54,406 nucleotides of DNA from positions 1-54,406 of the forward strand of contig JAJTGY010000025.1 of assembly GCA_021298015.1 (NCBI GenBank), given 5' to 3'. Source of the stretch: Flammeovirgaceae bacterium. Its GTDB lineage: Bacteria; Bacteroidota; Bacteroidia; Cytophagales; Cyclobacteriaceae. A model generated the notes under the pieces. That model did no database searches. It saw nothing but the letters and a program-made list of their open reading frames with translations, and was not told the DNA's origin. The first letter of the stretch is position 1. Each line of letters begins with the position of its first letter. Made by a program: the position numbers and the translations under genes. Below are positions 20,589 to 30,107 of this stretch, piece after piece.

Positions 20589-20712
20589 GCCGCAAAGAAA
20601 TAACATCACCGTGACAAGGGTATGTCAGCAGTGGTGATCGGTTCCACGATTTCTTCAGAAAAAAGCAATGGCATCAAAAGGGTGAGGGTGAATTCAATTC
20701 CGGAACCTTCAC

Positions 20713-20720
20713 TACCTTGC
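20713..20720 (+). promoter_or_regulatory. Bacteroidota -7 box candidate (TACCTTGC)
   Basis: TACCTTGC lies 18 bases before the ATG at 20739 and supports that start over the longer frame from 20622. No clear -33 TTG. Confidence 0.35.
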
Positions 20721-20738
20721 ACAACCAATTTTGAGTCT

Positions 20739-22094
20739 ATGGTACACGCCTACATTGAATCGAATAAGCAACGTTTCTTAGATGAACTGTTTGAGCTGCT
20801 GCGCCTGCCCAGTGTGAGCGCGGACAGCCGCCATAAAGCCGATGTGCGCAAAACGGCCGAGCGGGTGATGCACCGCATTAAAGAGGCGGGAGCCGACCAT
20901 GTAGAGTTGGTAGAAACCAAAGGTCACCCGATTGTCTTCGGGCAAAAAGTAATTGATCCGGCTAAACCCACCGTGCTGGTGTACGGCCACTACGATGTGC
21001 AGCCGCCCGATCCGCTGGAGTTATGGAAGAGCCCCGCTTTTGAGCCCACCGTACGCGATGGGAAAATCTATGCCCGCGGTGCGTGCGATGACAAAGGACA
21101 GTTTTACATGCACATCAAGGCATTTGAAATTCTGATGAAGCACAACTTGCTGAATTGCAATGTCAAGTTCATGATCGAAGGCGAAGAGGAGGTGGGTTCG
21201 GATAACCTGCCCACCTTCGTGAAGCAATACCGGGAAAAACTGAAGGCCGATACTATTCTGATTTCCGATACCGCCCTGATTTCGCTCGATCAACCGTCCA
21301 TCACGGTAGGCCTTCGCGGTCTCAGCTACGTAGAAGTGGAAGTAACCAGCGCCAACCGCGATTTGCATAGTGGCGTGTATGGGGGCGCAGTCGCCAACCC
21401 CATCAACGTGCTGGCCCGCATGATTGCCTCGCTGCACGATGAAAACGGACGCGTAACGATTCCGGGATTCTACGACAACGTGATGGAGCTCAGTGCAGCC
21501 GAACGCGAAGCCCTGAACAAAGCACCTTTCGACCTGGAAGAATACAAAAAGGAGTTGGGCATTACCGAAGTAAGCGGAGAGAAGGGTTACACCACGCTGG
21601 AGCGCACGGGTATTCGCCCTACGCTGGATTGCAACGGCATTTGGGGTGGCTACACGGGCGAAGGCGCGAAAACCGTGCTGCCGTCAAAAGCTTCTGCCAA
21701 GATTTCTATGCGCCTGGTGCCCAACCAAACTCCGGACGAAATCACCGAGATGTTTCGGAAACATTTTATTTCCATTGCGCCCAAAACGGTGACGGTGAAA
21801 GTGACGCCCCATCATGGCGGGTTTGCAGCCGTAACGCCCACCACATCGAAAGCCTACAAGGCAGCGGAAAAAGCATTTGAAGAGGTGTGGGGCAAAACAC
21901 CCATACCAACGCGCGATGGCGGCAGCATCCCCATTGTGGCGCTCTTCAAAAACGAACTCGGGCTGGACACCGTGTTGATGGGCTTCGGCCTTGATAGCGA
22001 TGCCTTGCACTCACCCAACGAAAGCTACGGCATCAAAAACTTTCTTATTGGAATCGAGACGATTGTAGCTTTCTACAAACATTTTGGCCGGTGA
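20739..22094 (+). CDS. M20 family dipeptidase (carnosinase-like)
   Basis: 451 aa from ATG 20739; the frame extends to 20622 but that part looks non-coding and includes a -7 box. Binuclear zinc peptidase signatures: VYGHYDVQPPD (H of the first metal site, near residue 78-88), ARGACDDKGQ (bridging Asp), MIEGEEEVGS (catalytic Glu), DLHSGVYGG (dimerisation-domain His) and DALHSPNESYG near 435 (last metal ligand). A dimerisation domain inserts at about 200-360. Likely a cytoplasmic enzyme cleaving dipeptides. The length matches the family. The DsbD gene follows about 95 bp downstream. Confidence 0.93.
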   Translation: MVHAYIESNKQRFLDELFELLRLPSVSADSRHKADVRKTAERVMHRIKEAGADHVELVETKGHPIVFGQKVIDPAKPTVLVYGHYDVQPPDPLELWKSPAFEPTVRDGKIYARGACDDKGQFYMHIKAFEILMKHNLLNCNVKFMIEGEEEVGSDNLPTFVKQYREKLKADTILISDTALISLDQPSITVGLRGLSYVEVEVTSANRDLHSGVYGGAVANPINVLARMIASLHDENGRVTIPGFYDNVMELSAAEREALNKAPFDLEEYKKELGITEVSGEKGYTTLERTGIRPTLDCNGIWGGYTGEGAKTVLPSKASAKISMRLVPNQTPDEITEMFRKHFISIAPKTVTVKVTPHHGGFAAVTPTTSKAYKAAEKAFEEVWGKTPIPTRDGGSIPIVALFKNELGLDTVLMGFGLDSDALHSPNESYGIKNFLIGIETIVAFYKHFGR

Positions 22095-22175
22095 CAACGC
22101 TGCTTTGATATCCCCGGTGTCCACGCGTGTACGTGGCACGGTTTATTGATTTTCCGGTTTTGCAGTCGCTATCGT

Positions 22176-22183
22176 TACCTTTG
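22176..22183 (+). promoter_or_regulatory. Bacteroidota -7 box (TACCTTTG)
   Basis: TACCTTTG matches TAnnTTTG exactly and ends 6 bases before the ATG at 22190, which supports that start. A TTG at normal distance is missing (nearest at 22160-22162). Confidence 0.5.
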
Positions 22184-22189
22184 CAGCTT

Positions 22190-24259
22190 ATGACTCTGCG
22201 ACTTCTGGCTCTTTTTGTTTTTGTGTTGACTTTGTCCGCCCACGGGCAAATTCTAACGCCCACCAAATTTTCGCACACAGCACCTAAACAGGTAACGATC
22301 GGGCAAGAGATTGAGTTGGTGTTCACCGCTAAAATCGAGAAGACCTGGTACCTGTATTCAACGGAATTTCCCTGCGAAGACGGGCCGCTGAAAACCTCCT
22401 TTACGTTTGAGCCGAATGATTCTTATCGCCTGGTGGGAGGCATCGTGCCGGTGAAGCCGGTGGATAAGTACGATGAAATTTTTGAGTGTGACGTCAAGAT
22501 TTTCAAAGGGACGGGCGAGTTCCGGCAGAAGGTAAAAGTACTTGCGGCCAACCTAAAAATTGCCGGTAACATCGAATTTCAAACGTGCACGGAGGTTAAC
22601 GGCCAGTGTGTGCCGGGCGAACACGATTTTGTTTTTGATGGCTTTACCGTAACGGGCCAGGCACCCAAACCCAAAACCGAGGAGAAAAAGCCGGACGCAG
22701 AGACTCCCGTTCCGGCAGCCGCTGACACGACCAATACGAAGCCCTCTCCGCCCCGATTTACTGCAAAAATTGAAGGTCCGCGGTTGGACCCCACCATTCT
22801 GGAGGGACAGTCGGAAGTCGAGCAGGAGTCCTTTTGGGCTTATCTGGTTTTCGCGTTTGTCCTGGGGCTCACGTCACTCATTACCCCGTGCGTGTTCCCC
22901 ATGATTCCCATGACGGTGACTTTCTTTTTGAAAGATGATCAATCGCGGGCAGCCGGTATACGCAAAGCCCTGGTTTTTGGATTTTCGATTGTTGCCATTT
23001 ACACCCTGGCCGGAACGCTGTTTGCCGTGCTGTTGGGAGCGGATGGACTAAATGCACTGGCTACCCACTGGGCGCCCAACCTTTTTGTGTTTGTCATCTT
23101 TATCGTTTTCGCATTGTCGTTTCTTGGTTTATTCGAAATCAATGCGCCCCATCAGTTGGTGAACAAAGTGGATCAGCAGGCCGAGAAGGGTGGATGGGGG
23201 GGTATCTTTTTTATGGCGGCCACGCTGGTGCTGGTTTCCTTCTCCTGCACGATTCCTATTGTGGGTAATGTGGTGGTGATGGCGGCAGGCGGGCAGGTGA
23301 TTAAGCCCGTGCTCGCGATGCTTTTTTACTCGCTGGCGTTTGCGCTTCCGTTCACACTCTTTGCCATTTTCCCGGAGTGGATCAAATCCTTGCCCAAATC
23401 GGGCGGATGGCTGAATACGGTTAAAGTCACGCTGGGTTTTTTGGAACTGGCTTTGTGCCTCAAGTTCTTCAGCATTGCCGATCAGGCCTACCACTGGGGC
23501 TTGCTTGATCGTGAAGTAAACATCGCCATCTGGATTGTGTTGTTTGCCCTGCTCGGGTTTTACATACTGGGAAAAATCCGTATGCCCAGCGACATGCCCG
23601 TTGAACGTATAACCGTGCCGCGGTTGTTAATCGCCGCGTTCATCTTTTCGTTTGTACTCTACCTGATTCCCGGCATGTGGGGCGCTCCGCTCAAAGCGTT
23701 GGCCGGCTACCTGCCCCCCCAAAACACGTTGGACTTTGATCTGGTGGCGATGACGCGCAGCCAGCAGGAAAAAGATATGTGCGAAGAACCGCGCTTTTCT
23801 GATTTCCTGCATTTACCCCACGGCCTGCAAGGCTATTTTGATTACCAGCAGGCATTAGCTTGTGCCCGCGAGCAAAAGAAACCGCTGTTTATTGACTTCA
23901 CCGGCCACGGCTGCACCAACTGCCGCGAAATGGAAGCCGTGGTGTGGAGCGAACCGCAGGTGCTTCAGCGTTTGCAAAATGATTTTGTTCTTGTGGCGCT
24001 GTATGTGGATGACAAAACGCAGTTGCCGGAGGCCGAGTGGTACACGTCCGCGTACGACAAAAAAGTCAAAAAGACCATTGGCAAACAAAATGCGGATCTC
24101 CAGATTCGCAACCTGGAAAACAATGCGCAGCCTTTTTACGTGCTGGTCGGGGCGGATGAGCGTGTGCTCGCCTGGCCCTACGGCTATGACCGCAGCGTGG
24201 AGGAGTTTGTTGCCTTTCTCGAGCGCGGAAAGAGAAAATACAAAGAATTGTATCCGTGA
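22190..24259 (+). CDS. dsbD: DsbD-type thiol:disulfide reductase
   Basis: 689 aa from ATG 22190; the upstream frame to 22127 crosses the promoter. Order: signal peptide (about 1-19), periplasmic immunoglobulin-like alpha domain (about 20-150) with CTEVNGQC (near 140-147), proline-rich linker (about 160-195), eight-helix electron-channel domain (about 215-500) with TPCVFPMIPM and SFSCTIPIVGN cysteines, then a C-terminal thioredoxin domain with GCTNC (C575, C578). It carries electrons from cytoplasmic thioredoxin to the periplasm to keep cysteines reduced and to support cytochrome c assembly. The length is usual for Bacteroidota DsbD. The M23 peptidase gene follows 52 bp later. Confidence 0.93.
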   Translation: MTLRLLALFVFVLTLSAHGQILTPTKFSHTAPKQVTIGQEIELVFTAKIEKTWYLYSTEFPCEDGPLKTSFTFEPNDSYRLVGGIVPVKPVDKYDEIFECDVKIFKGTGEFRQKVKVLAANLKIAGNIEFQTCTEVNGQCVPGEHDFVFDGFTVTGQAPKPKTEEKKPDAETPVPAAADTTNTKPSPPRFTAKIEGPRLDPTILEGQSEVEQESFWAYLVFAFVLGLTSLITPCVFPMIPMTVTFFLKDDQSRAAGIRKALVFGFSIVAIYTLAGTLFAVLLGADGLNALATHWAPNLFVFVIFIVFALSFLGLFEINAPHQLVNKVDQQAEKGGWGGIFFMAATLVLVSFSCTIPIVGNVVVMAAGGQVIKPVLAMLFYSLAFALPFTLFAIFPEWIKSLPKSGGWLNTVKVTLGFLELALCLKFFSIADQAYHWGLLDREVNIAIWIVLFALLGFYILGKIRMPSDMPVERITVPRLLIAAFIFSFVLYLIPGMWGAPLKALAGYLPPQNTLDFDLVAMTRSQQEKDMCEEPRFSDFLHLPHGLQGYFDYQQALACAREQKKPLFIDFTGHGCTNCREMEAVVWSEPQVLQRLQNDFVLVALYVDDKTQLPEAEWYTSAYDKKVKKTIGKQNADLQIRNLENNAQPFYVLVGADERVLAWPYGYDRSVEEFVAFLERGKRKYKELYP

Positions 24260-24311
24260 TGGCATCCGGCTCGAAAAATAACTATACGTGATATTCGTTG
24301 GTTGAGGATCC

Positions 24312-25608
24312 ATGAGATGGTCACGCAGATCGATAGCTCAAGTGTTGCTGGCAATGTCAGTCACTATCGCAGTCGGTTTCTTTGCCTTATGGCTGTTGGA
24401 ATCGGGTTTGCAGGCGGGGCCTGCGCCCTCGCCACCGCTCCTGCCCGAGCCTGATTCCGTGCGTTGGGCCCGCCTGCCTAAGCCGGAATTTGTGGAAGGA
24501 ATACTGGCCAACGGACTTCACACCCACCGCGACACGGTAGAGAAACATCAGCGATTCACGGATTTGCTGCAGGGCTATTACGTATCGCCCGTGGTCTGGC
24601 AGCAGCTTAATCAACTGGGTCGCAACACGTTTGACTTTCGAAAAGTAACAGCCGGAAAAAAGTACACCGTTCTCTTTCAACCGGATTCCCTTCGGGCACT
24701 TCATGCCCTTGTGTATGAACCAAACGATGTGGAGTATGTAATTTTTCATTTTGATGATTCGCTTCGCATTGAACTGTGCGCGCCAGGTTCAGGTGGTGGA
24801 AAAAAGCGTGTCCGATGTTATTATCAGTACGCTGGTGGAAAGCTTACGCGAGCAAGGGCTTTCACCAGAACTCACCAACCGCTTTGTGGATGTCTTGGCG
24901 TGGCAGGTGGATTTTTATCATCTGCAAAAGAACGACCGGTATAAATTGATTTATGAGGAGGAGCAAGTAGAGGGGCGCACCATCGGCATTCGCGGCATCA
25001 CCGGCATCTACTTTTGCAACACAATACGCGGTATTATGCTTTTTGCTTTCGATCAGGGCAATGGTATTGATTTTTTCGATGAGCAAGGCAAAAGTTTACG
25101 CAAGGCGTTTCTGAAATATCCCATTGAGTTTACGCGCATCAGTTCCCGCTTTTCCAAGAAGCAGTTTCACCCCATTGCCAAGGTATTCAAACCTCACTTA
25201 GGCACCGATCGGTCGGCTCCTCCGGGTACGCCCATCCGCTCGGTGGGCGATGGCGTGGTACTTGAAGCCCGGTATAACTCGCGCAGCGGTCGGTACGTCA
25301 AAGTGAAACACAACGACACGTATACCACCGGCTATTTGCACATGTCGCGCATCGCCAGCGAGATCAAACCGGGCATTAGGGTAAAACAGGGCCAGGTGAT
25401 TGGCTTTGTTGGCAGCACCGGTTGGGCCACGGGCCCCCATCTGTGTTACCGGTTCTATCCCGAGGGTGTTCAGGTAGATGCAAAGCTACCACCGGCAGAG
25501 CCTATTGGCGAAGTCAACCGACCGGAATTCGACAGGCTGCGGCAAGTGATTATCCGCAAACTGGATCGGCTATCTTTTTCTGCAGGTCATGACCTGGCCG
25601 GTAACTAA
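24312..25608 (+). pseudogene. M23 (LytM-type) metallopeptidase, broken by a frameshift
   Basis: The 5' part (24312 to about 24785) encodes a membrane anchor (about residues 9-29) and a periplasmic region (KHQRFTDLLQGYY, FDFRKVTAGKKY). The 3' part (about 24785-25608) continues in the next frame with QVQVVEKSVSDVI and the peptidase domain: PHLGTD (first zinc ligands), GYLHMS, and GPHLCYRF in place of GPHxHxEF. The join is inside 24771-24790, in the run tgtgcgcgcc; skipping one base restores one protein of about 430 aa. The family cuts peptidoglycan cross-links in the periplasm. It may be a real pseudogene, a sequencing error or a slippage site. The downstream half has no good start of its own (ATG 24751 is in out-of-frame overlap). 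Confidence 0.8.
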
Positions 25609-25682
25609 ATATCAATTTTTCACTTATAAATTTACCGCCCAACAACAACTAATGTTAAGTTTACCTCGTTGGGATTTAGGGT

Positions 25683-27977
25683 ATGCGTGTGTTGCAGGCC
25701 ATCATAGCAGTTTCGATTTTCACCCAGGTTGCGTTTGGGCAGCAGCGGGTGGCCGTTGTCATGAGCGGTGGAGCCGCAAAAGGCATTGCGCATATCGGGG
25801 TACTGAAGGCTCTGGAAGAGAACGAAATCCCGATTGACTATGTAGTGGGCACCTCAATGGGCGGCATTGTGGCCGGTTGTTATGCGGCTGGTATGAGCCC
25901 TTTACAAATTGAGGATATTGTACTTTCTGAAGAGTTTTTAAACTGGGTGAATGGTCGGCCGGAGCGGGGCTATAACTACTACTTCCACCGCGATGACGAC
26001 AATGCAAGTTTTCTAAAGCTTAATCTTTCGCTCGATTCACTTTTCAATGTTCAGTTCAATTCGGCTATTGCCAAAGATCTGTCGCTGAATTTCGCGCTGG
26101 CCGAAAAGCTGGCGCAGCCGTCAGCGGTTGCCAATAATAACTTCGATAGCCTGTTTGTGCCGTTGCGTGTGGTGGCGGCCGATGTTTTCACGCAAACCGA
26201 AGTGGTATTGCGCAGCGGTGTACTCAGCGATGCTCTTCGGGCCACGCAAACGGTTCCGTTCTTCTACTCCCCGATTCGCGTGGACGGCAAATACCTGTTC
26301 GATGGTGGTGTGTATAACAACTTCCCGGTGGACATAGCCGAGCGCGACTTTCAACCGGATGTGGTCATTGGTAGTAATGTGTCATCGAAGTTGTACCGCG
26401 AGTACCCCTACGGTGAAGATGATGCCCTGATTTCGCGTTCGTTGTTGTATATGCTGTTGGACAAATCAGACCCGGGCGAGGTGCCCCCAACGGGCGTGTA
26501 CATTCAACCCCCGATTGACGGATACACGGCCTTTGATTTTGCCAAAGCGCGCGCACTGATCGACAGTGGCTACCGCCAAACGGTGCGCCAGATGGAAGAA
26601 ATCAAGTCGAAAGTACAAAGACGGGTATCGTGCGATGAGGTCACGCTGCAGCGAAATCACTTTAACAGCCGCATGAAGCCATTGGAGGTGGGTGAGATTC
26701 AATATGATGGATTCAACCCGAACCAACAACGGTTCATCAACCGTTTTTTCCGCGATGGCAAGCGACCACTGTATTATACCGATGTCAAAAAGGGGTATTA
26801 TACCCTGGTGAGCAATCCCTACTTCCACAATGTGTACCCCAGTTTCGGCTATGACACCGCGCGGCAGCAGTACCGCTTTAAGATAGTACGAAGACCTCAG
26901 AACAACTTTCAGGTTGATTTTGGAGGCGTGATTGCTTCACGAAACATCAGCAATATTTTTCTGGGATTGAACTATTACAATTTCAATCGGGCCCTGACTC
27001 ACTTTCAGGCCAACTTCTCAACGGGCAGCTTTTATAAGTCGGCAAGTCTGATTGCCCGCATGGATTTACCCAACTTTGGGCAATTTTATCTTCAGCCCGA
27101 AGTTGTTCTTAACAGTTGGGATTTTCTGGAGGGCCGCGATTTGATGGATCGAGAGTTTACGCCCACGGTGTTAGATCGAATTGACCGAAGACTGGGCTTG
27201 CGCATTGGCATCCCGGCCAGTAAACATTTTAAAACAGAGGCATATGGCTTCTACGTCAACAATACAGATGAGTTCACCGATACCGAGGTGCTGTCCTCCA
27301 CCGATACACTGGACGTGCTGCGTCTGCGGGGGTTTCGTGCCGGGTTGTCGTTTGGCACCAACCAGCTTAATCGCAAACAGTACGCGTCCCGGGGCCGCGC
27401 CTTTCAAGTTTCGCTCGATTGGTTTGACTTGACGGAATATTTTGAACCCGGCAATACCTCCCTTCGAAGTGCGCCTGGTAAGGTTGATCATCGGTGGTGG
27501 CGCGTTGGTCTCACAGCCGAGCAGTACTTCAGTGTGGGAGCGTACAGCACAGGTTATTTCCTCCAGGGCACATTCTCTAACCAGCCGGTGTTCAGTAATT
27601 ACACGGGCACCATTGTAAATGCGCCCGGCTTCTTTCCCATTCAGGACAGCCGTGCGCTGCTGCTTCAGAATTTTCGAAGCTTCAATTTCGTGGCTGGTGG
27701 CTGGCGCAATGTTTTCTCGCTGGCCAAAAGCCTGGATTTCCGGCTTGAGGCATACTGGTTTAAACCCATTGAAAGCATCGTCCGGACAGATAATCAGGAA
27801 GCAGCCCTGGCCACCGATGTTACGCAAATCTACTTTGCCGCCACTTCGGGCCTGGTTATGCATTCCACTGTTGGCCCTATCAGCCTGAGTGTAAATTATT
27901 ATGACGATGACGAAAACCCATTAGGTGTGCTTTTGCATGTGGGGTTCCTCCTGTTCAATAAAGCAGCTACCGATTGA
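25683..27977 (+). CDS. Patatin-like phospholipase with outer-membrane barrel (PlpD/type Vd-like)
   Basis: 764 aa. Signal peptide about 1-19. Patatin domain about 22-310: GGAAKG oxyanion loop (29-34), GTSMG with nucleophile Ser58, DGG with Asp207. A POTRA-like domain follows (about 335-400, starting RMKPLEVGEIQYDGF), then a barrel of about 360 residues ending VGFLLFNKAATD. This order is that of bacterial patatin/BamA-like fusions (type Vd secretion). The function is probably phospholipid hydrolysis at the cell surface or in the periplasm; whether the patatin part is released is unknown. It starts 74 bp after the M23 gene, with no strong terminator between. Confidence 0.9.
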   Translation: MRVLQAIIAVSIFTQVAFGQQRVAVVMSGGAAKGIAHIGVLKALEENEIPIDYVVGTSMGGIVAGCYAAGMSPLQIEDIVLSEEFLNWVNGRPERGYNYYFHRDDDNASFLKLNLSLDSLFNVQFNSAIAKDLSLNFALAEKLAQPSAVANNNFDSLFVPLRVVAADVFTQTEVVLRSGVLSDALRATQTVPFFYSPIRVDGKYLFDGGVYNNFPVDIAERDFQPDVVIGSNVSSKLYREYPYGEDDALISRSLLYMLLDKSDPGEVPPTGVYIQPPIDGYTAFDFAKARALIDSGYRQTVRQMEEIKSKVQRRVSCDEVTLQRNHFNSRMKPLEVGEIQYDGFNPNQQRFINRFFRDGKRPLYYTDVKKGYYTLVSNPYFHNVYPSFGYDTARQQYRFKIVRRPQNNFQVDFGGVIASRNISNIFLGLNYYNFNRALTHFQANFSTGSFYKSASLIARMDLPNFGQFYLQPEVVLNSWDFLEGRDLMDREFTPTVLDRIDRRLGLRIGIPASKHFKTEAYGFYVNNTDEFTDTEVLSSTDTLDVLRLRGFRAGLSFGTNQLNRKQYASRGRAFQVSLDWFDLTEYFEPGNTSLRSAPGKVDHRWWRVGLTAEQYFSVGAYSTGYFLQGTFSNQPVFSNYTGTIVNAPGFFPIQDSRALLLQNFRSFNFVAGGWRNVFSLAKSLDFRLEAYWFKPIESIVRTDNQEAALATDVTQIYFAATSGLVMHSTVGPISLSVNYYDDDENPLGVLLHVGFLLFNKAATD

Positions 27978-28076
27978 AACGGCAACAATTTTTAATATCC
28001 TATGCCGAACCGCATTTCGGTTACGAATTTTTACTTATGTTTAAAGTCTGATTGGTAACCCGACCGTTTTTTGCTT

Positions 28077-30107
28077 ATGAAGCGAGTTCTACTGGTGTTT
28101 TTTGTCATAGCCGCTCCGTTTCTTGCCCAAGCCCAAACTGTTCAATGGGCATCCAAAGTAATTGAATTCTCCTCTGAGCTAACACCCGTTCAGTACTCGG
28201 CCGAGCAGGCGCTGGGTAAGCCGAACGTATTGCCGGCTGGGGGCCAAAACCCCAATGCCTGGACTCCCGACAAACCCAAAAGAAGCGAATTCATCAAGTT
28301 GGGATACGCTAACCCCATGCAGATCCGTCAGATAGCGGTGGCAGAGTCCTACAATCCGGGCGCTTTGTTCCGGATCTATTTATATGACGAAGCGGGAAAA
28401 GAATACCTTGTTCATTCGTTCAACCCTCAGCCAGTCCCCTTGCAGGGCCGTATGCTCAACATGGTGGTTGATCGTACGCCTTACAAGGTAACGGCCGTGA
28501 AATTGATGTTCGAGGGCGAGGTGCTCTCAGATTATTTTTCTGTTGATGCGGTTGCCATTTCCGACTCGGATATTCGCATTATTCCCGATATCGATATGCC
28601 CGAGTTACTGGCGAAAGGCTTGCAGATTGAGCAGTTGGATGAGAGGGTTAACAGTTCATCCAGCGAGCTTAACCCCTTATTGTCGCCTGATGGCAAGACC
28701 CTTTATTTCAGCCGGAAGAACCATGAGGGAAATATGGGTGGTGTAAACGACAAAGAAGACATCTGGTATTCGGAGTTAGGTAACGATGGCAAGTGGCAAC
28801 TAGCGCAAAACATGGGGCCACAATTTAATAACGCAGGGCCGAACTTCGTGAATTACTTCGGCACGGCAACACCCGATGGCAAATCGGTTTTAATGCTGTT
28901 GGGTAACCGGTATTTGGATAATGGCAAAATGCTGGCCGGTGTTTCCATGGCCGACAACATAGGGGGCAAGTGGTCGGAGCCCAAACTCCTGGAAATTGAA
29001 AACGATTACAACTTCAACGAGCGCGCCAACTACTTTATGACAAACACACGCAAAGCGCTGCTCATGTCGGTTGAACGCGAGGACTCGCGCGGCTCCCGCG
29101 ACATTTACGTAAGTTTTCCAAAAGAGGGTGGTAAGTGGACTGAACCCCTCAATCTGGGCGCAGTAGTCAACACTGCGGGCGAAGAATCGGCCCCGTTCCT
29201 GGCCAGCGATGATAAGACACTTTACTTCTCTTCAACAGGCTTCAGTGGCTTTGGGGTGGCTGATATCCTGGTTAGCACCCGATTAGACGATACATGGACA
29301 AACTGGAGCCCTCCTCAAAACCTAGGGCCCGAAGTGAATTCGAAGTTGGACGACTTATTTTTCAATATCCCCTCCAATAGTGATTATGCGTATTATTCCA
29401 GAGGGGTTGATCCGGAGAACATGGACATCTTCCGGGTGAAGTTACCCCTGTTTGTTACCCCCCAACCGGTTATAATCGTAAAAGGCAAATTAGTTGATGC
29501 GAAAACGGCCCAGCCGGTTGGTGCAAAGATTGTATATGAGCGTCTCTCAGATGGTAAGGTAGTCGGTGAGACGTTCTCCGATCCTCGAACCGGTGAATAT
29601 GAAATTCACTTACCCGGAGGCGAGTTATATGGATTCCGGGCGGAGGCGAAAGACCACATCTCCACCTCGCAAAGTCTGGATCTGCGAAACTATAAATCAG
29701 ACGCCACTCTTGCAGGTACAGACGTAACCCTGGAGCCTATACAGGTTACGGTTGTGGATACCAACGTATCCGTCACGCTGAACAACATGTTCTTTAATTT
29801 TGACAAAACAACATTGAAAAACGAGTCGTTCGTGGAGTTGGATCGCCTGGTGAGCCTGATGAATGAGCGCCCAACCATGCAGGTGGAAATTTCAGGCCAT
29901 GCCGATGCCACCGGTGCGGAAGAGTATAACCTCCAGTTATCTGCCCGCAGGGCCCGGTCGGTTTCCGATTATCTGGTGAAGAAGGGTATTGCACATGACC
30001 GGATTACCACCAGCTTCTTTGGTGAAACCAAGCCATTGGAATCAAACGCCACGGCAGCAGGCCGTAAAAAGAACAGACGGGTTGAGTTTAAGATTGTTAA
30101 GCTTTGA
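28077..30107 (+). CDS. OmpA-family protein with PD40-type propeller
   Basis: 676 aa from ATG 28077. Signal peptide about 1-20. A discoidin-like N-terminal region (about 25-165) is followed by WD40/PD40-type repeats (NPLLSPDGKTLYFS, APFLASDDKTLYFS, about 200-445), a carboxypeptidase-regulatory-like beta-sandwich (about 460-545), and an OmpA peptidoglycan-binding domain at the C-terminus (FNFDKTTLKNES to GRKKNRRVEFK, about 565-676). The layout is common in Bacteroidota, where such proteins sit on the outer membrane or link to peptidoglycan. The stop overlaps the ATG of the next OmpA gene (TGATG), so they form an operon. Confidence 0.9.
   Translation: MKRVLLVFFVIAAPFLAQAQTVQWASKVIEFSSELTPVQYSAEQALGKPNVLPAGGQNPNAWTPDKPKRSEFIKLGYANPMQIRQIAVAESYNPGALFRIYLYDEAGKEYLVHSFNPQPVPLQGRMLNMVVDRTPYKVTAVKLMFEGEVLSDYFSVDAVAISDSDIRIIPDIDMPELLAKGLQIEQLDERVNSSSSELNPLLSPDGKTLYFSRKNHEGNMGGVNDKEDIWYSELGNDGKWQLAQNMGPQFNNAGPNFVNYFGTATPDGKSVLMLLGNRYLDNGKMLAGVSMADNIGGKWSEPKLLEIENDYNFNERANYFMTNTRKALLMSVEREDSRGSRDIYVSFPKEGGKWTEPLNLGAVVNTAGEESAPFLASDDKTLYFSSTGFSGFGVADILVSTRLDDTWTNWSPPQNLGPEVNSKLDDLFFNIPSNSDYAYYSRGVDPENMDIFRVKLPLFVTPQPVIIVKGKLVDAKTAQPVGAKIVYERLSDGKVVGETFSDPRTGEYEIHLPGGELYGFRAEAKDHISTSQSLDLRNYKSDATLAGTDVTLEPIQVTVVDTNVSVTLNNMFFNFDKTTLKNESFVELDRLVSLMNERPTMQVEISGHADATGAEEYNLQLSARRARSVSDYLVKKGIAHDRITTSFFGETKPLESNATAAGRKKNRRVEFKIVKL

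Noticed and set aside
20622-20738. N-terminal extension of the M20 dipeptidase
   Set aside because: It is not part of the M20 fold, overlaps a -7-like box and looks non-coding.
24751-25608. Independent gene starting at ATG 24751
   Set aside because: The first eight residues come from a non-homologous frame; the homology continues from the upstream frame, so it is the second half of one broken gene.
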